The position numbers and the translations under genes are program-made. The notes beneath the pieces were generated by a model. It had not been told where the DNA came from, ran no database searches, and worked only from the letters and a program-made list of their open reading frames with translations. 64,000 bases of DNA from Variovorax flavidus (GTDB lineage: Bacteria > Pseudomonadota > Gammaproteobacteria > Burkholderiales > Burkholderiaceae_C). The DNA is taken from assembly GCF_030317145.1 (NCBI RefSeq), contig NZ_JASZYE010000003.1, positions 310,001-374,000 of the forward strand. Direction: 5' to 3'. Shown here one piece after another: positions 51,555 through 61,816 of the stretch (positions within the stretch are counted from its first letter, which is position 1; each line of letters begins with the position of its first letter).

Positions 51555-54470
51555 ATGCAAACAGCCCTGAACACCCCCTCCACTCCCCGCGCCGTACCCT
51601 CGACGCCGCAAAACCGCGACGTCGCCGGCTCGCCCGCCGGCAATGCGCTCGCCCACTACCAGATCATCCGCCGCAACGGCGCGGTCGTGCCCTTCGAGCC
51701 GAACAAGATCGCCATCGCGATGATGAAGGCCTTCCTCGCGGTGCACGGCACCCAGGGCGCGGCTTCCGCCAGCGTGCGCGAGACGGTCGACACCCTGACC
51801 CAGGGCGTGGTCCGCGCCATGGTCCGCTCGCGTCCGGGCGGCGGCACCTTCCACATCGAGGATGTGCAGGACCAGGTCGAACTCGGCCTGATGCGCGGCG
51901 GCCACCACGAGATCGCCCGTGCCTACGTGCTGTACCGCGAACGCCGCTCGCAAGAACGCACGAAACAGGGCGACACCGAATCGCAGGTGGCCGTCTCCAC
52001 GCTCCACGTGCTGGACCGTGGCGAGCGCGTGGCGCTCGACCTGAACGAGCTCAAGGACCTGATCGAATCCGCCTGCACCGGACTGGGCAACAGCATCACC
52101 GCCGGCCCGATCGTGGCCGAGACGATGCGCAATCTCTACGACGGCGTTCCGCTCGACGAGGTCTACAAGGCCTCGATCCTCGCCGCCCGCACGCTGATCG
52201 AGAAGGACCCCGACTACACCTTCGCCACCGCACGCCTGCTGCTGCACACGATTTTCAAGGAAGTGATCGGCCGCGAAGTGCCACCGGCCGAACGGGCCCA
52301 GGCCTATGCCGACTACTTCCCGCAGTTCATCAAGAAGGGCGTCGACAACGAGTTGCTCGACGAGAAGCTGCTGCAGTTCGACCTGGCCCGCCTGGGCGCC
52401 GCGCTCAAGCCCGAGCGCGACATGCAGTTCGACTACCTCGGCCTGCAGACGCTCTACGACCGCTACTTCCTGCACGTTCGCAAGAGCCGCATCGAGCTGC
52501 CGCAAGCCTTCTTCATGCGCGTCGCGATGGGCCTCTCGCTCAACGAGATCGACCGCGAAGCCCGCGCGATCGAGTTCTATGAAGTGCTGTCCTCCTTCGA
52601 CTTCATGTCGAGCACGCCCACCTTGTTCAACAGCGGCACGCTGCGCTCGCAGCTGTCGAGCTGCTACCTGACGACCGTGCCCGACGACCTCGACGGCATC
52701 TACGAGTCGATCAAGGAAAACGCACTGCTCTCCAAGTTCGCCGGCGGCCTGGGCAACGACTGGACGCGCGTGCGCGCCCTCGGCAGCCACATCAAGGGCA
52801 CCAACGGCGAATCGCAAGGCGTCGTGCCTTTCCTCAAGGTGGTGAACGACACCGCCGTCGCGGTGAACCAGGGCGGCAAGCGCAAGGGCGCCGTCTGCAC
52901 CTATCTGGAAAGCTGGCACCTCGACATCGAGGAGTTCCTGGAACTGCGCAAGAACACCGGCGACGACCGCCGCCGCACGCACGACATGAACACGGCGAAC
53001 TGGATTCCCGACCTGTTCATGCGCCGCGTGATGGAAAACGGCAACTGGACGCTGTTCTCGCCTTCCAACGTGCCCGACCTGCACGACAAGTTCGGCGCCG
53101 ACTTCGAAGCCGCCTACGTCGCCTATGAAGAAAAGGCCTCGCGCGGCGACCTCAAGCCGAGCCGCACGCTGCCGGCCACCGACCTGTGGCGCAAGATGCT
53201 CACGATGCTGTTCGAGACCGGGCATCCGTGGATCACCTTCAAGGACGCCTGCAACGTGCGCTCGCCCCAGCAGCACGCCGGCGTGGTTCACTCGTCGAAC
53301 CTCTGCACCGAGATCACGCTCAACACCAGCGACACCGAAACCGCCGTCTGCAACCTCGGCTCGGTCAACCTGCTGCAGCACCTGAAGGACGGCAAGGTCG
53401 ACCAGGAAAAGCTCAAGCGCACGATCTCGACCGCGATGCGCATGCTCGACAACGTGATCGACATCAACTACTACGCGGTCAAGAAGGCACGCGATTCGAA
53501 CCTGCGCCATCGCCCGGTCGGCCTCGGCCTGATGGGCTTCCAGGACGCGCTGTATGAACTGCGCATCCCCTACGCCTCGCAGGAAGCCGTGCAGTTCGCC
53601 GACGAATCGATGGAAGCGATCTGCTACCACGCCTACTGGGCATCGACCGACCTGGCGCGCGAACGCGGCAAGTACTCGAGCTACAAGGGCTCGCTGTGGG
53701 ACAAGGGCGTGCTGCCGCCCGACACGCTCGAACTGCTCGAGAAGGCACGCGGCGGCTACGTCGAAGTGGACCGCTCGGCCACGCTCGACTGGGACGCGCT
53801 GCGCCAGAAGATCAAGGCCGACGGCATGCGCAATTCGAACTGCGTCGCCATCGCTCCGACCGCGACCATCTCGAACATCATCGGTGTGGATGCCTCGATC
53901 GAGCCCTGCTTCGGCAACCTCTCGGTCAAGTCCAACCTCTCCGGCGAGTTCACCGTCATCAACCACTACCTGGTGCGCGACCTCAAGCGCCTGGGCCTGT
54001 GGGACGACGTGATGGTGATGGACCTGAAGCACTTCGACGGTTCGCTGCGCCCGATCGACCGCGTGCCGCAAGACGTGAAGGCGCTCTACGCCACCGCGTT
54101 CGAGATCGAGACCACGTGGCTCGTCGAGGCCGCTGCGCGTCGCCAGAAGTGGATCGACCAGGCACAGTCGCTCAACATCTACATGGCCGGCGCGTCAGGC
54201 AAGAAGCTCGACGACACCTACAAGCTCGCATGGCTGCGCGGCCTGAAGACCACCTACTACCTGCGCACGCAGAGCGCCACGCATGCCGAGAAGTCCACTG
54301 TTCAATCGGGTCGGCTCAATGCCGTGTCCTCGGGCGGCAGCGATGCATCGCAAGGCATGAGCGCACTCGAAGCCGCAGCGCGCGCAGCACAAGCGCAGAT
54401 GAATGCGATCCCCGCCACCGACATCGCGTTCTGCGGCGTCGACGATCCGACGTGCGAAGCATGCCAATGA
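51555..54470 (+). CDS. nrdA: Ribonucleoside-diphosphate reductase alpha subunit (class Ia)
   Basis: A 971-residue large subunit. The N-terminal ATP-cone (IIRRNGAVVPFEPNKIAIAM) mediates allosteric control by ATP/dATP. Catalytic cysteines are in LSSCYLTTV, NLCTEITLNT and ETAVCNLGS, and the C-terminal redox pair is in FCGVDDPTCEACQ. With NrdB it reduces ribonucleoside diphosphates to deoxy forms. It is longer than E. coli NrdA, partly through an N-terminal extension of about 30 residues and a Ser/Gly/Ala-rich C-terminal linker. The NrdR boxes upstream indicate repression when dATP is high. Confidence 0.96.
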   Translation: MQTALNTPSTPRAVPSTPQNRDVAGSPAGNALAHYQIIRRNGAVVPFEPNKIAIAMMKAFLAVHGTQGAASASVRETVDTLTQGVVRAMVRSRPGGGTFHIEDVQDQVELGLMRGGHHEIARAYVLYRERRSQERTKQGDTESQVAVSTLHVLDRGERVALDLNELKDLIESACTGLGNSITAGPIVAETMRNLYDGVPLDEVYKASILAARTLIEKDPDYTFATARLLLHTIFKEVIGREVPPAERAQAYADYFPQFIKKGVDNELLDEKLLQFDLARLGAALKPERDMQFDYLGLQTLYDRYFLHVRKSRIELPQAFFMRVAMGLSLNEIDREARAIEFYEVLSSFDFMSSTPTLFNSGTLRSQLSSCYLTTVPDDLDGIYESIKENALLSKFAGGLGNDWTRVRALGSHIKGTNGESQGVVPFLKVVNDTAVAVNQGGKRKGAVCTYLESWHLDIEEFLELRKNTGDDRRRTHDMNTANWIPDLFMRRVMENGNWTLFSPSNVPDLHDKFGADFEAAYVAYEEKASRGDLKPSRTLPATDLWRKMLTMLFETGHPWITFKDACNVRSPQQHAGVVHSSNLCTEITLNTSDTETAVCNLGSVNLLQHLKDGKVDQEKLKRTISTAMRMLDNVIDINYYAVKKARDSNLRHRPVGLGLMGFQDALYELRIPYASQEAVQFADESMEAICYHAYWASTDLARERGKYSSYKGSLWDKGVLPPDTLELLEKARGGYVEVDRSATLDWDALRQKIKADGMRNSNCVAIAPTATISNIIGVDASIEPCFGNLSVKSNLSGEFTVINHYLVRDLKRLGLWDDVMVMDLKHFDGSLRPIDRVPQDVKALYATAFEIETTWLVEAAARRQKWIDQAQSLNIYMAGASGKKLDDTYKLAWLRGLKTTYYLRTQSATHAEKSTVQSGRLNAVSSGGSDASQGMSALEAAARAAQAQMNAIPATDIAFCGVDDPTCEACQ

Positions 54471-54556
54471 TGTCGGCATGAAGTGGAGGTCGTTCGCGGC
54501 ATTGCCTGACAAATTGCGATGCATGCGAACAACATAACGACAACATAATTGGAGCG

Positions 54557-54588
54557 CGATGTGAAGGAGCACTTTGCAACTCACATCG
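54557..54588 (+). promoter_or_regulatory. Hairpin in the nrdA-nrdB intergenic region
   Basis: CGATGTGA and TCACATCG pair perfectly across a 16-base loop. No T-tract follows. It may control nrdB translation or mRNA processing. Near-identical ACATAATTGGAGC and ACATAATTTGAGC segments flank it. Confidence 0.4.
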
Positions 54589-54620
54589 TTGCTCACATAA
54601 TTTGAGCATTGGATTTTTCT

Positions 54621-55859
54621 ATGTTGACCTGGGACGAAGAAGTCAAGCCCTCCTTGCCAAAGGATCTGCAACAAGGATTGCGGCACACATCGAACAGCGG
54701 CACGCAAGTCGGCCGCTCGACGGAGTTTCCGACTTCGCAAATTGCCTCCCCTCTTTCTTCCGCTTCGCCCATCGCGCGCACGCTCGATGACGGCGCAGCA
54801 GTGCGGCCCGCTCAAGCGGCAACGACCGTCGCGCCGGTGGCGCATCGCGTCAAGGCTGCCGACAAGCGCATCATCAACGGCCAGACCGACGTCAACCAGC
54901 TGGTGCCGTTCAAGTACAAGTGGGCCTGGGAAAAATACCTCGCCACCTGCGCCAACCACTGGATGCCGCAGGAAGTGAACATGACGCGCGACATCGCGCT
55001 CTGGAAAGACCCCAACGGCCTGACCGACGACGAGCGCCGCATCGTCAAGCGCAACCTCGGCTTCTTCGTGACCGCCGACTCGCTGGCCGCCAACAACATC
55101 GTGCTGGGCACCTACCGCCACATCACGGCGCCCGAATGCCGCCAGTTCCTGCTGCGCCAGGCCTTCGAGGAAGCGATCCACACGCACGCGTACCAGTACA
55201 TCGTCGAATCGCTCGGCCTGGACGAGAGCGAGATCTTCAACGCCTACAACGAAGTGCCGTCGATCCGCGAGAAGGACCAGTTCCTGATCCCGTTCATCGA
55301 CGCCATCAGCGACCCGAACTTCCACACCGGCACGCACGAGAACGACCAGACCCTGCTCAAGTCGCTGATCGTCTTCGCCTGCCTGATGGAGGGGCTCTTC
55401 TTCTACGTCGGCTTCACGCAGATCCTCGCGCTGGGCCGCCAGAACAAGATGACCGGCGCCGCCGAGCAGTACCAGTACATCCTGCGCGACGAGTCGATGC
55501 ACTGCAATTTCGGCATCGACCTGATCAACCAGCTCAAGCTCGAGAACCCGCATCTGTGGACTGCGGAGTTCAAGGCCGAGATCAAGGCCCTCTTCATGCA
55601 GGCCGTCGAGCTCGAATACCGTTATGCCGAAGACACCATGCCACGCGGCGTGCTCGGCATGAACGCCTCCATGTTCAAGGGCTACCTGCGCTACATCGCC
55701 AACCGGCGCGCTCAGCAGATCGGCCTCGAAACGCTCTTCCCGAACGAGGAAAACCCGTTCCCCTGGATGAGCGAAATGATTGACCTGAAGAAGGAGCGCA
55801 ACTTCTTCGAAACCCGCGTGATCGAGTACCAGTCGGGTGGTGCGCTCTCCTGGGATTGA
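54621..55859 (+). CDS. nrdB: Ribonucleoside-diphosphate reductase beta subunit (class Ia)
   Basis: A 412-residue small subunit carrying the diiron-tyrosyl cofactor. Metal-ligand helices are visible in [30 protein letters not shown] and [11 protein letters not shown], and the C-terminal tail that docks to NrdA ends [10 protein letters not shown]. An N-terminal segment of about 85 residues, poorly conserved and rich in Ser, Thr and Ala, precedes the first conserved helix ([13 protein letters not shown]). The ATG at 54621 (MLTWDEE) is chosen over a TTG at 54609 because the family begins ML-x-WDEE. Confidence 0.95.
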   Translation: MLTWDEEVKPSLPKDLQQGLRHTSNSGTQVGRSTEFPTSQIASPLSSASPIARTLDDGAAVRPAQAATTVAPVAHRVKAADKRIINGQTDVNQLVPFKYKWAWEKYLATCANHWMPQEVNMTRDIALWKDPNGLTDDERRIVKRNLGFFVTADSLAANNIVLGTYRHITAPECRQFLLRQAFEEAIHTHAYQYIVESLGLDESEIFNAYNEVPSIREKDQFLIPFIDAISDPNFHTGTHENDQTLLKSLIVFACLMEGLFFYVGFTQILALGRQNKMTGAAEQYQYILRDESMHCNFGIDLINQLKLENPHLWTAEFKAEIKALFMQAVELEYRYAEDTMPRGVLGMNASMFKGYLRYIANRRAQQIGLETLFPNEENPFPWMSEMIDLKKERNFFETRVIEYQSGGALSWD

Positions 55860-56056
55860 ATCGTTCCGACAAGAATAAAAGTGAATTCAAGAATAGTTCT
55901 CGCCGACGAAACGCGCCAAAGAGTGCGGCATCGGTGAGGGCACAGGTGTTCATGGTGCTGGGGCCTGCTCCAACGCCATGAATCGCTTCACGCTGACCAA
56001 CATGCGTGGAGTGCTTCAAAAGGTTGATTTTTCAACTTGATCAAGGAGAAATAGAA

Positions 56057-56527
56057 ATGGCAACTGCAAAGAAAGCGCCGGCTAAGAAAGCCGCTGCAAA
56101 GAAGGCCCCGGCGAAGAAGGCTCCGGCAAAGAAGGTCGCAGCCAAGAAGGCGCCGGCCAAGAAGGTCGTAGCGAAGAAGGCCCCGGCGAAGAAGGTTGCA
56201 GCCAAGAAGGTTGCCGCCAAGAAGGCCCCGGCAAAGAAGGCTCCTGCCAAGAAGGTAGCGGCCAAGAAGGCGCCGGCGAAGAAGGCTCCTGCCAAGAAGG
56301 CAGCAGCCAAGAAGGCGCCGGCGAAGAAGGCCGCCGCCAAGAAGGCTCCTGCGAAGAAGGCTGCGGCGAAGAAGCCCGCCGCCAAGAAAGCAGCGAAGAA
56401 GCCCGCTGCCAAGAAGGCTGCGAAGGCCCCCGCGAAGGCTGCCGTCGCCCCTGCCCCTGCTCCCGCAGCGCAGACCACGTTGAACCCTCAGGCAGCTTGG
56501 CCGTTCCCGACGGCCAGCAAGCCCTGA
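56057..56527 (+). CDS. Histone H1-like Lys/Ala-rich DNA-binding protein
   Basis: A 156-residue protein made almost wholly of the pentamer-type repeats KKAPA and [10 protein letters not shown], with a short acid-free tail ending [17 protein letters not shown]. It resembles the C-terminal domain of eukaryotic histone H1 and bacterial AlgP/Hc1-like nucleoid proteins, which bind DNA through charge. The ATG at 56057 has an ideal AAGGAGAA ribosome site. The repeated codons (AAG with GCx and CCG) make the number of repeats prone to slippage, so length should vary among strains. A strong terminator follows. Confidence 0.9.
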   Translation: MATAKKAPAKKAAAKKAPAKKAPAKKVAAKKAPAKKVVAKKAPAKKVAAKKVAAKKAPAKKAPAKKVAAKKAPAKKAPAKKAAAKKAPAKKAAAKKAPAKKAAAKKPAAKKAAKKPAAKKAAKAPAKAAVAPAPAPAAQTTLNPQAAWPFPTASKP

Positions 56528-56549
56528 GACGCTCAGCGGCCTTGAAGGC

Positions 56550-56582
56550 AAAGCCCGGCACCGCAAGGTGCCGGGCTTTTTT
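56550..56582. terminator. Bidirectional intrinsic terminator
   Basis: AAAGCCCGGCACC-GCAA-GGTGCCGGGCTTT followed by more T: a 13-bp perfect stem, including the A/T arms, between the convergent histone-like and PfkB kinase genes. Confidence 0.92.
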
Positions 56583-56594
56583 ACGCCCGTCTCG

Positions 56595-57497
56595 TCAGAG
56601 GCCGAGGGCCTTCAGGTCCACCTTGTAGTTCTGCGGACCGCGCTGCGCGATCTTGAGCGCGCCCAGTTGATTGCCCAGCGCGGCACAACGCGCGAGCGGC
56701 CAGCCCTGTTCCAGCCCGAACAGCAGCGCACCACGCCAAGCGTCGCCGCATCCGGTCGGTTCGACCACCGCCTCCGGCTTCACGGCCGGCACCTGCTCTC
56801 GCTCGCCGTTGATCCACACTTCGCAGCCTTCGGCCGCCAAGGTCACGACCAGGCCGCGCACGCGCTTCGAGATCTCGGCAAGGCTCCAGCCCGTACGCTG
56901 CGAGAGCATCTTTCCTTCGTAGTCGTTCACCACGACCCAGGTGGCCAGGTCGACGAAGTGCGCGAGTTCCTTGCCGTCGAACATCGGCAGGCCCTGGCCC
57001 GGATCGAACACGAACGGAATGCCGGCTGCCTTGAATTGCTCCGCGTGCTGCACCATCGCGTCGCGGCCATCCGGCGCCACGATGCCGAGCTTGATGTCTT
57101 CGCGCGCGGCAACCTGCGTGATGTGCGCCTGCTGCATCGCGCCCGGATGGAACGCGGTGATCTGGTTGTTGTCGCGGTCGTTCATGATCATCGCTTGCGC
57201 CGTGAAGGTGTCGCCCACCTGCCGCACGAACTCGGTGCTGATGCCCAGCGAACGCAGGCGCTCCAGGTAGTCGGCGCCATCGCTGCCGACCGTCGCCATC
57301 GGCAGTGCCGTGCCGCCGAGCGCATTGAGGCTGTAGGCAATGTTGCCCGCGCAGCCGCCGAAGTCGCGGCGCAGGCCGGGCACCAGGAAGGACACGTTGA
57401 GGATGTGCAACTGATCGGGAAGGATCTGGTCCGCGAACCGGCCCTCGAAAGTCATGATCGTGTCGAACGCGAGGGAACCGCAAATTACTGCTGCCAT
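56595..57497 (-). CDS. PfkB-family carbohydrate/adenosine kinase
   Basis: A 300-residue kinase of the ribokinase fold. The N-terminal GG motif lies in [18 protein letters not shown] and the anion-hole/catalytic base motif in [17 protein letters not shown], where the aspartate is the base. It phosphorylates a sugar or nucleoside hydroxyl; this subgroup is commonly called adenosine kinase-like, but the substrate is not certain. The ATG at 57497 ([12 protein letters not shown]) begins at the first strand. It ends the accB-accC-prmA-DUF3426 gene run on the same strand. Confidence 0.88.
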   Translation of the reverse strand: MAAVICGSLAFDTIMTFEGRFADQILPDQLHILNVSFLVPGLRRDFGGCAGNIAYSLNALGGTALPMATVGSDGADYLERLRSLGISTEFVRQVGDTFTAQAMIMNDRDNNQITAFHPGAMQQAHITQVAAREDIKLGIVAPDGRDAMVQHAEQFKAAGIPFVFDPGQGLPMFDGKELAHFVDLATWVVVNDYEGKMLSQRTGWSLAEISKRVRGLVVTLAAEGCEVWINGEREQVPAVKPEAVVEPTGCGDAWRGALLFGLEQGWPLARCAALGNQLGALKIAQRGPQNYKVDLKALGL

Positions 57498-57549
57498 GGA
57501 TGGACCTGTTGAACCGAGGGTTGGAAGAAGAGAGAAAGGCCGCCGACGC

Positions 57550-58815
57550 TCAGGGATAGAGCGTCTCGACACGAAAGCCCGCGACCGGCGGCATCGCTGC
57601 GGCCTCAGGCCCGGTGAGCTTGAGCGACAGCGAAGCCGCGCGTTCGGCACGCGCCGGCAAGATGGAGGGCGCGCCGAACTCGGAAGGCATCAGCACGCGC
57701 CGCACCACGGCCCGCTCCTGCGTGTCGAGCAGCGACAACTCGACGGCAGGCATGGCGAGCGGCACGTCGGCGGAATTGCGCAAGGTGAAGCTGAGGCGGA
57801 AGCCTTCGTCGCTCTTTTCGTGCGAGAAGGAGGCGCCGTCGACCTTGATGTCATTGATCTGGCGAAGCGCGGAGAGCTCGCAACCGAGCGCCCTGCACAT
57901 CGACGCGATCGCCGGGCGCCATGACGGCTGGCGCGCGACGATCAGGTCGCGTTCGTGATACACGACCTGCCCAAGCAGAAGCAATGCGGCAAGGACGGCC
58001 ACCGCGACCATCGAGCGCCGAACCGCGGGACGCTGCCAGAAGCCCTCCGATCCCGATGCGCCCATGAACGAAGGCGTACCGCGGACCGCCTCAGCCGCCG
58101 GGTCCGGCTCGCTGGCAGCCAGGACCACCGGCGCCACGTCGACCGAAGCGGCTTTCTGATCGCGGGCCTTGGCCTTGGCGATCTTTGCGGACTTGACGCG
58201 TGCACGGCGCAATGCCTTCTGCAACTGCGCATTGCTGACGTCGTCAGCGCTCGGCTCGCCCTCGGGGATGCTCGGAGGAGGCGCAGGCACTCGCGCCGGC
58301 AAGGACAGATCGATGTCCGGGAACGAAAGCGGCGGCGGCACGGGGGGTCGCACAGCGGTGCGACCTTCATCGTCGAGGTTCAGCAGATCCGCGTCAGGCC
58401 ACGGCTCGTCGGCGACGACGCCTGCAAACGTCAGCGTGTTCGCCGCCGGTTTCGAAGGTGCGGGATCGGAAGCAGGCTCGTCTTTGGTCGCCCGCGCCGC
58501 TTCGTGTTCGTCGTCGAGAAAGTCGGCCTCTGCCGCCTCATCCGCGCGAACATCGACGTCTGACGAGGCTGTTGGCTCCGTCGCTTGCTCCCGCTCGACC
58601 GGCGGCTCGATCACCGGGCCGTCTGCCGCGGGCTTCGATGCAGGGACAGGAACAGATGGCGATGGTGCCGACCCGGGCGCCTCCCGAAGATCAAGGGTTG
58701 CATCAAACACCTGGCTGCAGCGGCCGCAGCGCACCCAGCCATCCGAGATGCGAAGCTGGTCCTTCACCACCTTGAAAGTGGTTTCGCAGGCGGGGCAGCG
58801 GGTCACCAGGCTCAT
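57550..58815 (-). CDS. Zinc-ribbon and DUF3426 membrane protein
   Basis: A 421-residue protein. The N-terminal MJ0042-type zinc ribbon has CPACETTF and RCGRCSQVFDA (residues about 7-37). A long, low-complexity acidic and Pro/Ala-rich linker follows, then one transmembrane helix (SMVAVAVLAALLLLGQVVY) and a C-terminal DUF3426 domain with the conserved INDIKVDGASF and LRNSADVPLAMPAVELSL. The function is unknown. The ATG at 58815 is taken because the zinc ribbon begins at MSLVTRCPAC. A TACAAT-like element lies just upstream. Confidence 0.87.
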   Translation of the reverse strand: MSLVTRCPACETTFKVVKDQLRISDGWVRCGRCSQVFDATLDLREAPGSAPSPSVPVPASKPAADGPVIEPPVEREQATEPTASSDVDVRADEAAEADFLDDEHEAARATKDEPASDPAPSKPAANTLTFAGVVADEPWPDADLLNLDDEGRTAVRPPVPPPLSFPDIDLSLPARVPAPPPSIPEGEPSADDVSNAQLQKALRRARVKSAKIAKAKARDQKAASVDVAPVVLAASEPDPAAEAVRGTPSFMGASGSEGFWQRPAVRRSMVAVAVLAALLLLGQVVYHERDLIVARQPSWRPAIASMCRALGCELSALRQINDIKVDGASFSHEKSDEGFRLSFTLRNSADVPLAMPAVELSLLDTQERAVVRRVLMPSEFGAPSILPARAERAASLSLKLTGPEAAAMPPVAGFRVETLYP

Positions 58816-58859
58816 GTGGCGCAGATTGTAGAAGCTGGTTGCGCGCAGCCCGACGCCCA

Positions 58860-59744
58860 CTAGATCTTTGCAGTCATCAGGATCCAGCCGTCTTCACTGT
58901 CGCTCACCTCCAGCGAGGCGTACGGCGCGTAGGCGAGCTTCAGTTCGTCCGCCTGACGCTCGAGGATGCCCGCGAGCACCAGCGCGCCACCCGGAGCGAC
59001 ATAGTCGCAAAGCAGGGGCGCCAGCACCTTCAGCGGGGTCGCCAGGATGTTCGCGAGCACGACGTCGTAGCGTCCGTTCGCCGCGTCAGGCAGGCCGGCA
59101 TTCAGTTGCACGCCGTTCGCCTCGGCATTGAGCCGCGTCGATTCCACGGCAGCGTCATCGATATCGACCGCATCGATCTCGCGCGCACCGAATTTCGCCG
59201 CGCCGATCGCCAGGATGCCGGAGCCACAACCGTAGTCCAGCACACGTTGGCCCATCGGACTGCCGCGCCGGGCGATCCACCGGAGGCACATGCGCGTGGT
59301 GGGATGCGTCCCGGTGCCGAACGCGAGGCCTGGATCCAAGCGGATGATCTGCCGCGCCTGCGCCGGCGGCTCATGCCATGTCGGCACGATCCAGAACTCG
59401 GGCGTGACCTCGACCGGCGCGAACTGCGACTGCGTCAATCGGACCCAGTCCTGTTCCGGCACGTCCGCCAGTCCCAGCACGCGGCAATCCGCAAAGAAGT
59501 CCTGCGCGGCCAGCAGGGATGCCGCTTCACGCGCAAGTTGCTCGGTCGAGAACAGCGCGATCACGCGCGACCGCTGCCAGCCCTCCTTCGGCGGTGGCAT
59601 GCCCGGCTCGCCGAACAGCGCCTGCTCCGCATCGGTCTGCGCATCCGCATCCTCGACCGAAACGCTCAACGCATCGAGCGCGTCCAGCGCATCACTGACG
59701 GTTTCGACCAGTTCCTCAGGCGCCATCAGACGAAGTTCGAACAT
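58860..59744 (-). CDS. prmA: Ribosomal protein L11 methyltransferase
   Basis: A 294-residue SAM-dependent enzyme that trimethylates ribosomal protein L11. The N-terminal substrate domain begins MFELRLMAPEELVETVSDAL; the catalytic domain has GLAFGTGTHPTTRMCL, the SAM motif DYGCGSGILAIGAAKFG and VLANILATPL. Gene order accC then prmA is the usual betaproteobacterial arrangement, with a repeat copy in the gap. Confidence 0.95.
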   Translation of the reverse strand: MFELRLMAPEELVETVSDALDALDALSVSVEDADAQTDAEQALFGEPGMPPPKEGWQRSRVIALFSTEQLAREAASLLAAQDFFADCRVLGLADVPEQDWVRLTQSQFAPVEVTPEFWIVPTWHEPPAQARQIIRLDPGLAFGTGTHPTTRMCLRWIARRGSPMGQRVLDYGCGSGILAIGAAKFGAREIDAVDIDDAAVESTRLNAEANGVQLNAGLPDAANGRYDVVLANILATPLKVLAPLLCDYVAPGGALVLAGILERQADELKLAYAPYASLEVSDSEDGWILMTAKI

Positions 59745-59799
59745 AGAAAACCTCTCTCAAATATCAACGCGCCTGCGGCAAGCGCAGCGAAGCCCATTC

Positions 59800-59890
59800 C
59801 AGAAACACCGCGAGCCGGCTCGGCCGGCTCGCTGGTGTTGCCCCCGGCGAGGGGGAGGCGTAGCGACACGAAGTGCGCGAAGCCTGGGGG
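59800..59890 (-). repeat. Dispersed hairpin-forming intergenic repeat, copy 6
   Basis: Inverted relative to copy 1. The outer stem is AACACC (59804-59809) with GGTGTT (59834-59839), and the inner arms CGAGCCGGC/GCCGGCTCG pair perfectly, with a different sequence from the other copies. It abuts the accC stop. Confidence 0.85.
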
Positions 59891-59893
59891 AGC

Positions 59894-61243
59894 TCAACGC
59901 TTATGCGTCGCCAGCCACTCTTCCAGATAGTGGATGTTGGTGCCACCACCCATGAACTTGGCATCGACCATCAGCTCGCGATGCAGCGGCATGTTGGTCT
60001 GGATGCCTTCGACCACCGTCTCGTTCAGCGCCGTGCGCATGCGCGCCAGCGCCTGCTCGCGGGTGTCGCCGTGCACGATGATCTTGCCGATCATGGAGTC
60101 GTAGTTGGGCGGCACGAAGTAGTTGGTGTAGATGTGCGAATCCACGCGCACACCCGGTCCGCCCGGCGGGTGCCACATCGTGATGCGGCCCGGCGACGGC
60201 GTGAACTTGTAGGGGTCCTCGGCATTGATGCGGCACTCGATCGCGTGGCCCCGCATCTCGATCTGGCGCTGGGTGAAGGGCAGCTTCTCGCCGGCCGCCA
60301 CCATGATCTGCGTCTTCACGATGTCGATGCCGGTCGTGAATTCCGTGACCGGATGCTCCACCTGCACGCGCGTGTTCATCTCGATGAAATAGAACTCGCC
60401 GTTCTCGTAGAGGAACTCGAAGGTGCCGGCGCCCCGGTAACCCAGCTTCTTGCAGGCCGCCGCGCAACGCTCGCCGATCTTCTCGATGAGCTTGCGCGGA
60501 ATGCCCGGTGCCGGCGATTCCTCGATCACCTTCTGGTGGCGCCGCTGCATCGAGCAATCGCGCTCGCCCAGGTAGACGGCGTTCTTGTGCTTGTCGGCGA
60601 GGATCTGGATCTCGATGTGGCGCGGGTCCTGGAGAAATTTCTCCATGTAGACGGCCGGATTGTTGAAGGCCGCGCCCGCCTCCGCCTTCGTCATCTGGAT
60701 GGCATTGACCAGTGCAGCCTCGGTATGAACCACGCGCATGCCGCGTCCGCCGCCACCACCCGCCGCCTTGATGATGACCGGATAGCCGATCGCCCGTGCA
60801 ATGCGCTTGTTGGTGGCCGCATCGTCCGACAGCTCGCCTTCGGAGCCGGGCACGCAAGGCACGCCCGCTTTGATCATGGCCTGCTTGGCCGACACCTTGT
60901 CGCCCATGATGCGGATCGACTCGGGCGTGGGGCCGATGAACTGGAAGCCGCTCTGCTCCACGCGTTCGGCGAAGTTGGCGTTCTCGCTCAGGAAGCCGTA
61001 GCCCGGATGAATGGCTTCGGAGTCCGTCACCTCGGCAGCCGAAATGATCGCCGGCATGTTGAGGTAGCTCTGCGACGAAGGCGCGGGGCCGATGCACACG
61101 GCCTCCTCCGCCAGCTTGACGTATTTCGCCTCGCGGTCGGCCTCGGAATAGACCATCACGGCCTTGATGCCGAGCTCACTGCAGGCGCGCTGGATTCTTA
61201 GCGCAATCTCACCGCGATTGGCGACCAGTATCTTCTTGAACAT
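59894..61243 (-). CDS. accC: Acetyl-CoA carboxylase, biotin carboxylase subunit
   Basis: A 449-residue ATP-grasp enzyme that carboxylates the biotin on AccB, the first step of fatty acid synthesis. Signatures are [21 protein letters not shown], the ATP glycine loop [30 protein letters not shown] and [14 protein letters not shown]. The ATG at 61243 gives exactly the E. coli length; a GTG at 61249 overlapping the accB stop is the alternative. Confidence 0.97.
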   Translation of the reverse strand: MFKKILVANRGEIALRIQRACSELGIKAVMVYSEADREAKYVKLAEEAVCIGPAPSSQSYLNMPAIISAAEVTDSEAIHPGYGFLSENANFAERVEQSGFQFIGPTPESIRIMGDKVSAKQAMIKAGVPCVPGSEGELSDDAATNKRIARAIGYPVIIKAAGGGGGRGMRVVHTEAALVNAIQMTKAEAGAAFNNPAVYMEKFLQDPRHIEIQILADKHKNAVYLGERDCSMQRRHQKVIEESPAPGIPRKLIEKIGERCAAACKKLGYRGAGTFEFLYENGEFYFIEMNTRVQVEHPVTEFTTGIDIVKTQIMVAAGEKLPFTQRQIEMRGHAIECRINAEDPYKFTPSPGRITMWHPPGGPGVRVDSHIYTNYFVPPNYDSMIGKIIVHGDTREQALARMRTALNETVVEGIQTNMPLHRELMVDAKFMGGGTNIHYLEEWLATHKR

Positions 61244-61245
61244 GG

Positions 61246-61707
61246 TCACTCGATGATGAACAGCGGCTGTCCGTACTCGACCGCCTGGCCGTTCTCGCCG
61301 AGGATCTGGGTGATGGTGCCGGACTTGTCGGCCTCGATCTCGTTGAGGATCTTCATCGCCTCGATGATGCAGACCGTGTCGCCTTCCTTGACCTGGCTGC
61401 CGATCTCGACGAATGCCGGGGCGCCAGGGCTGGACGAGCGATAGAAAGTGCCCACCATGGGCGACTTGATGGCATGGCCGGTGGAAGCGGCTTCCGGCAC
61501 GGCCACAGGGGCCCCGGCAGCCGCTGCCGGCGCCGCGGCGATGGCTGGGCCCGCGGCCGGAGTGGCCACAGCTTGAATGTACTGAACCGGTGCGGCCACG
61601 CCACCCTTGACGATGCGGACCTTGCCTTCCGTTTCAGTGATTTCCAGCTCGGAGATGTTCGATTCAGACACCAGATCGATCAGTGTCTTGAGCTTGCGTA
61701 GATCCAT
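61246..61707 (-). CDS. accB: Biotin carboxyl carrier protein of acetyl-CoA carboxylase
   Basis: A 153-residue carrier. A helical N-terminus ([20 protein letters not shown]) is followed by an Ala/Pro-rich linker and the C-terminal biotinyl domain, with the target lysine in [12 protein letters not shown]. It is transferred between AccC and the carboxyltransferase. It is first in the accB-accC operon. Confidence 0.96.
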   Translation of the reverse strand: MDLRKLKTLIDLVSESNISELEITETEGKVRIVKGGVAAPVQYIQAVATPAAGPAIAAAPAAAAGAPVAVPEAASTGHAIKSPMVGTFYRSSSPGAPAFVEIGSQVKEGDTVCIIEAMKILNEIEADKSGTITQILGENGQAVEYGQPLFIIE

Positions 61708-61816
61708 GGGACTCCAGCGTATGCCGGTTATTAGAATGTAACTCGCCTGAAGATCGGCTTATTTCGGCGTTTCAACGCCAACTGCGCGATTTGTGGGGCT
61801 GGATTCTAGCCGTGAA

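Noticed and set aside
56041..56478. Minus-strand Ala/Phe-rich ORF opposite the histone-like gene.
   Set aside because: It is the mirror of the Lys/Ala codon repeats; the plus strand has an ideal ribosome site.
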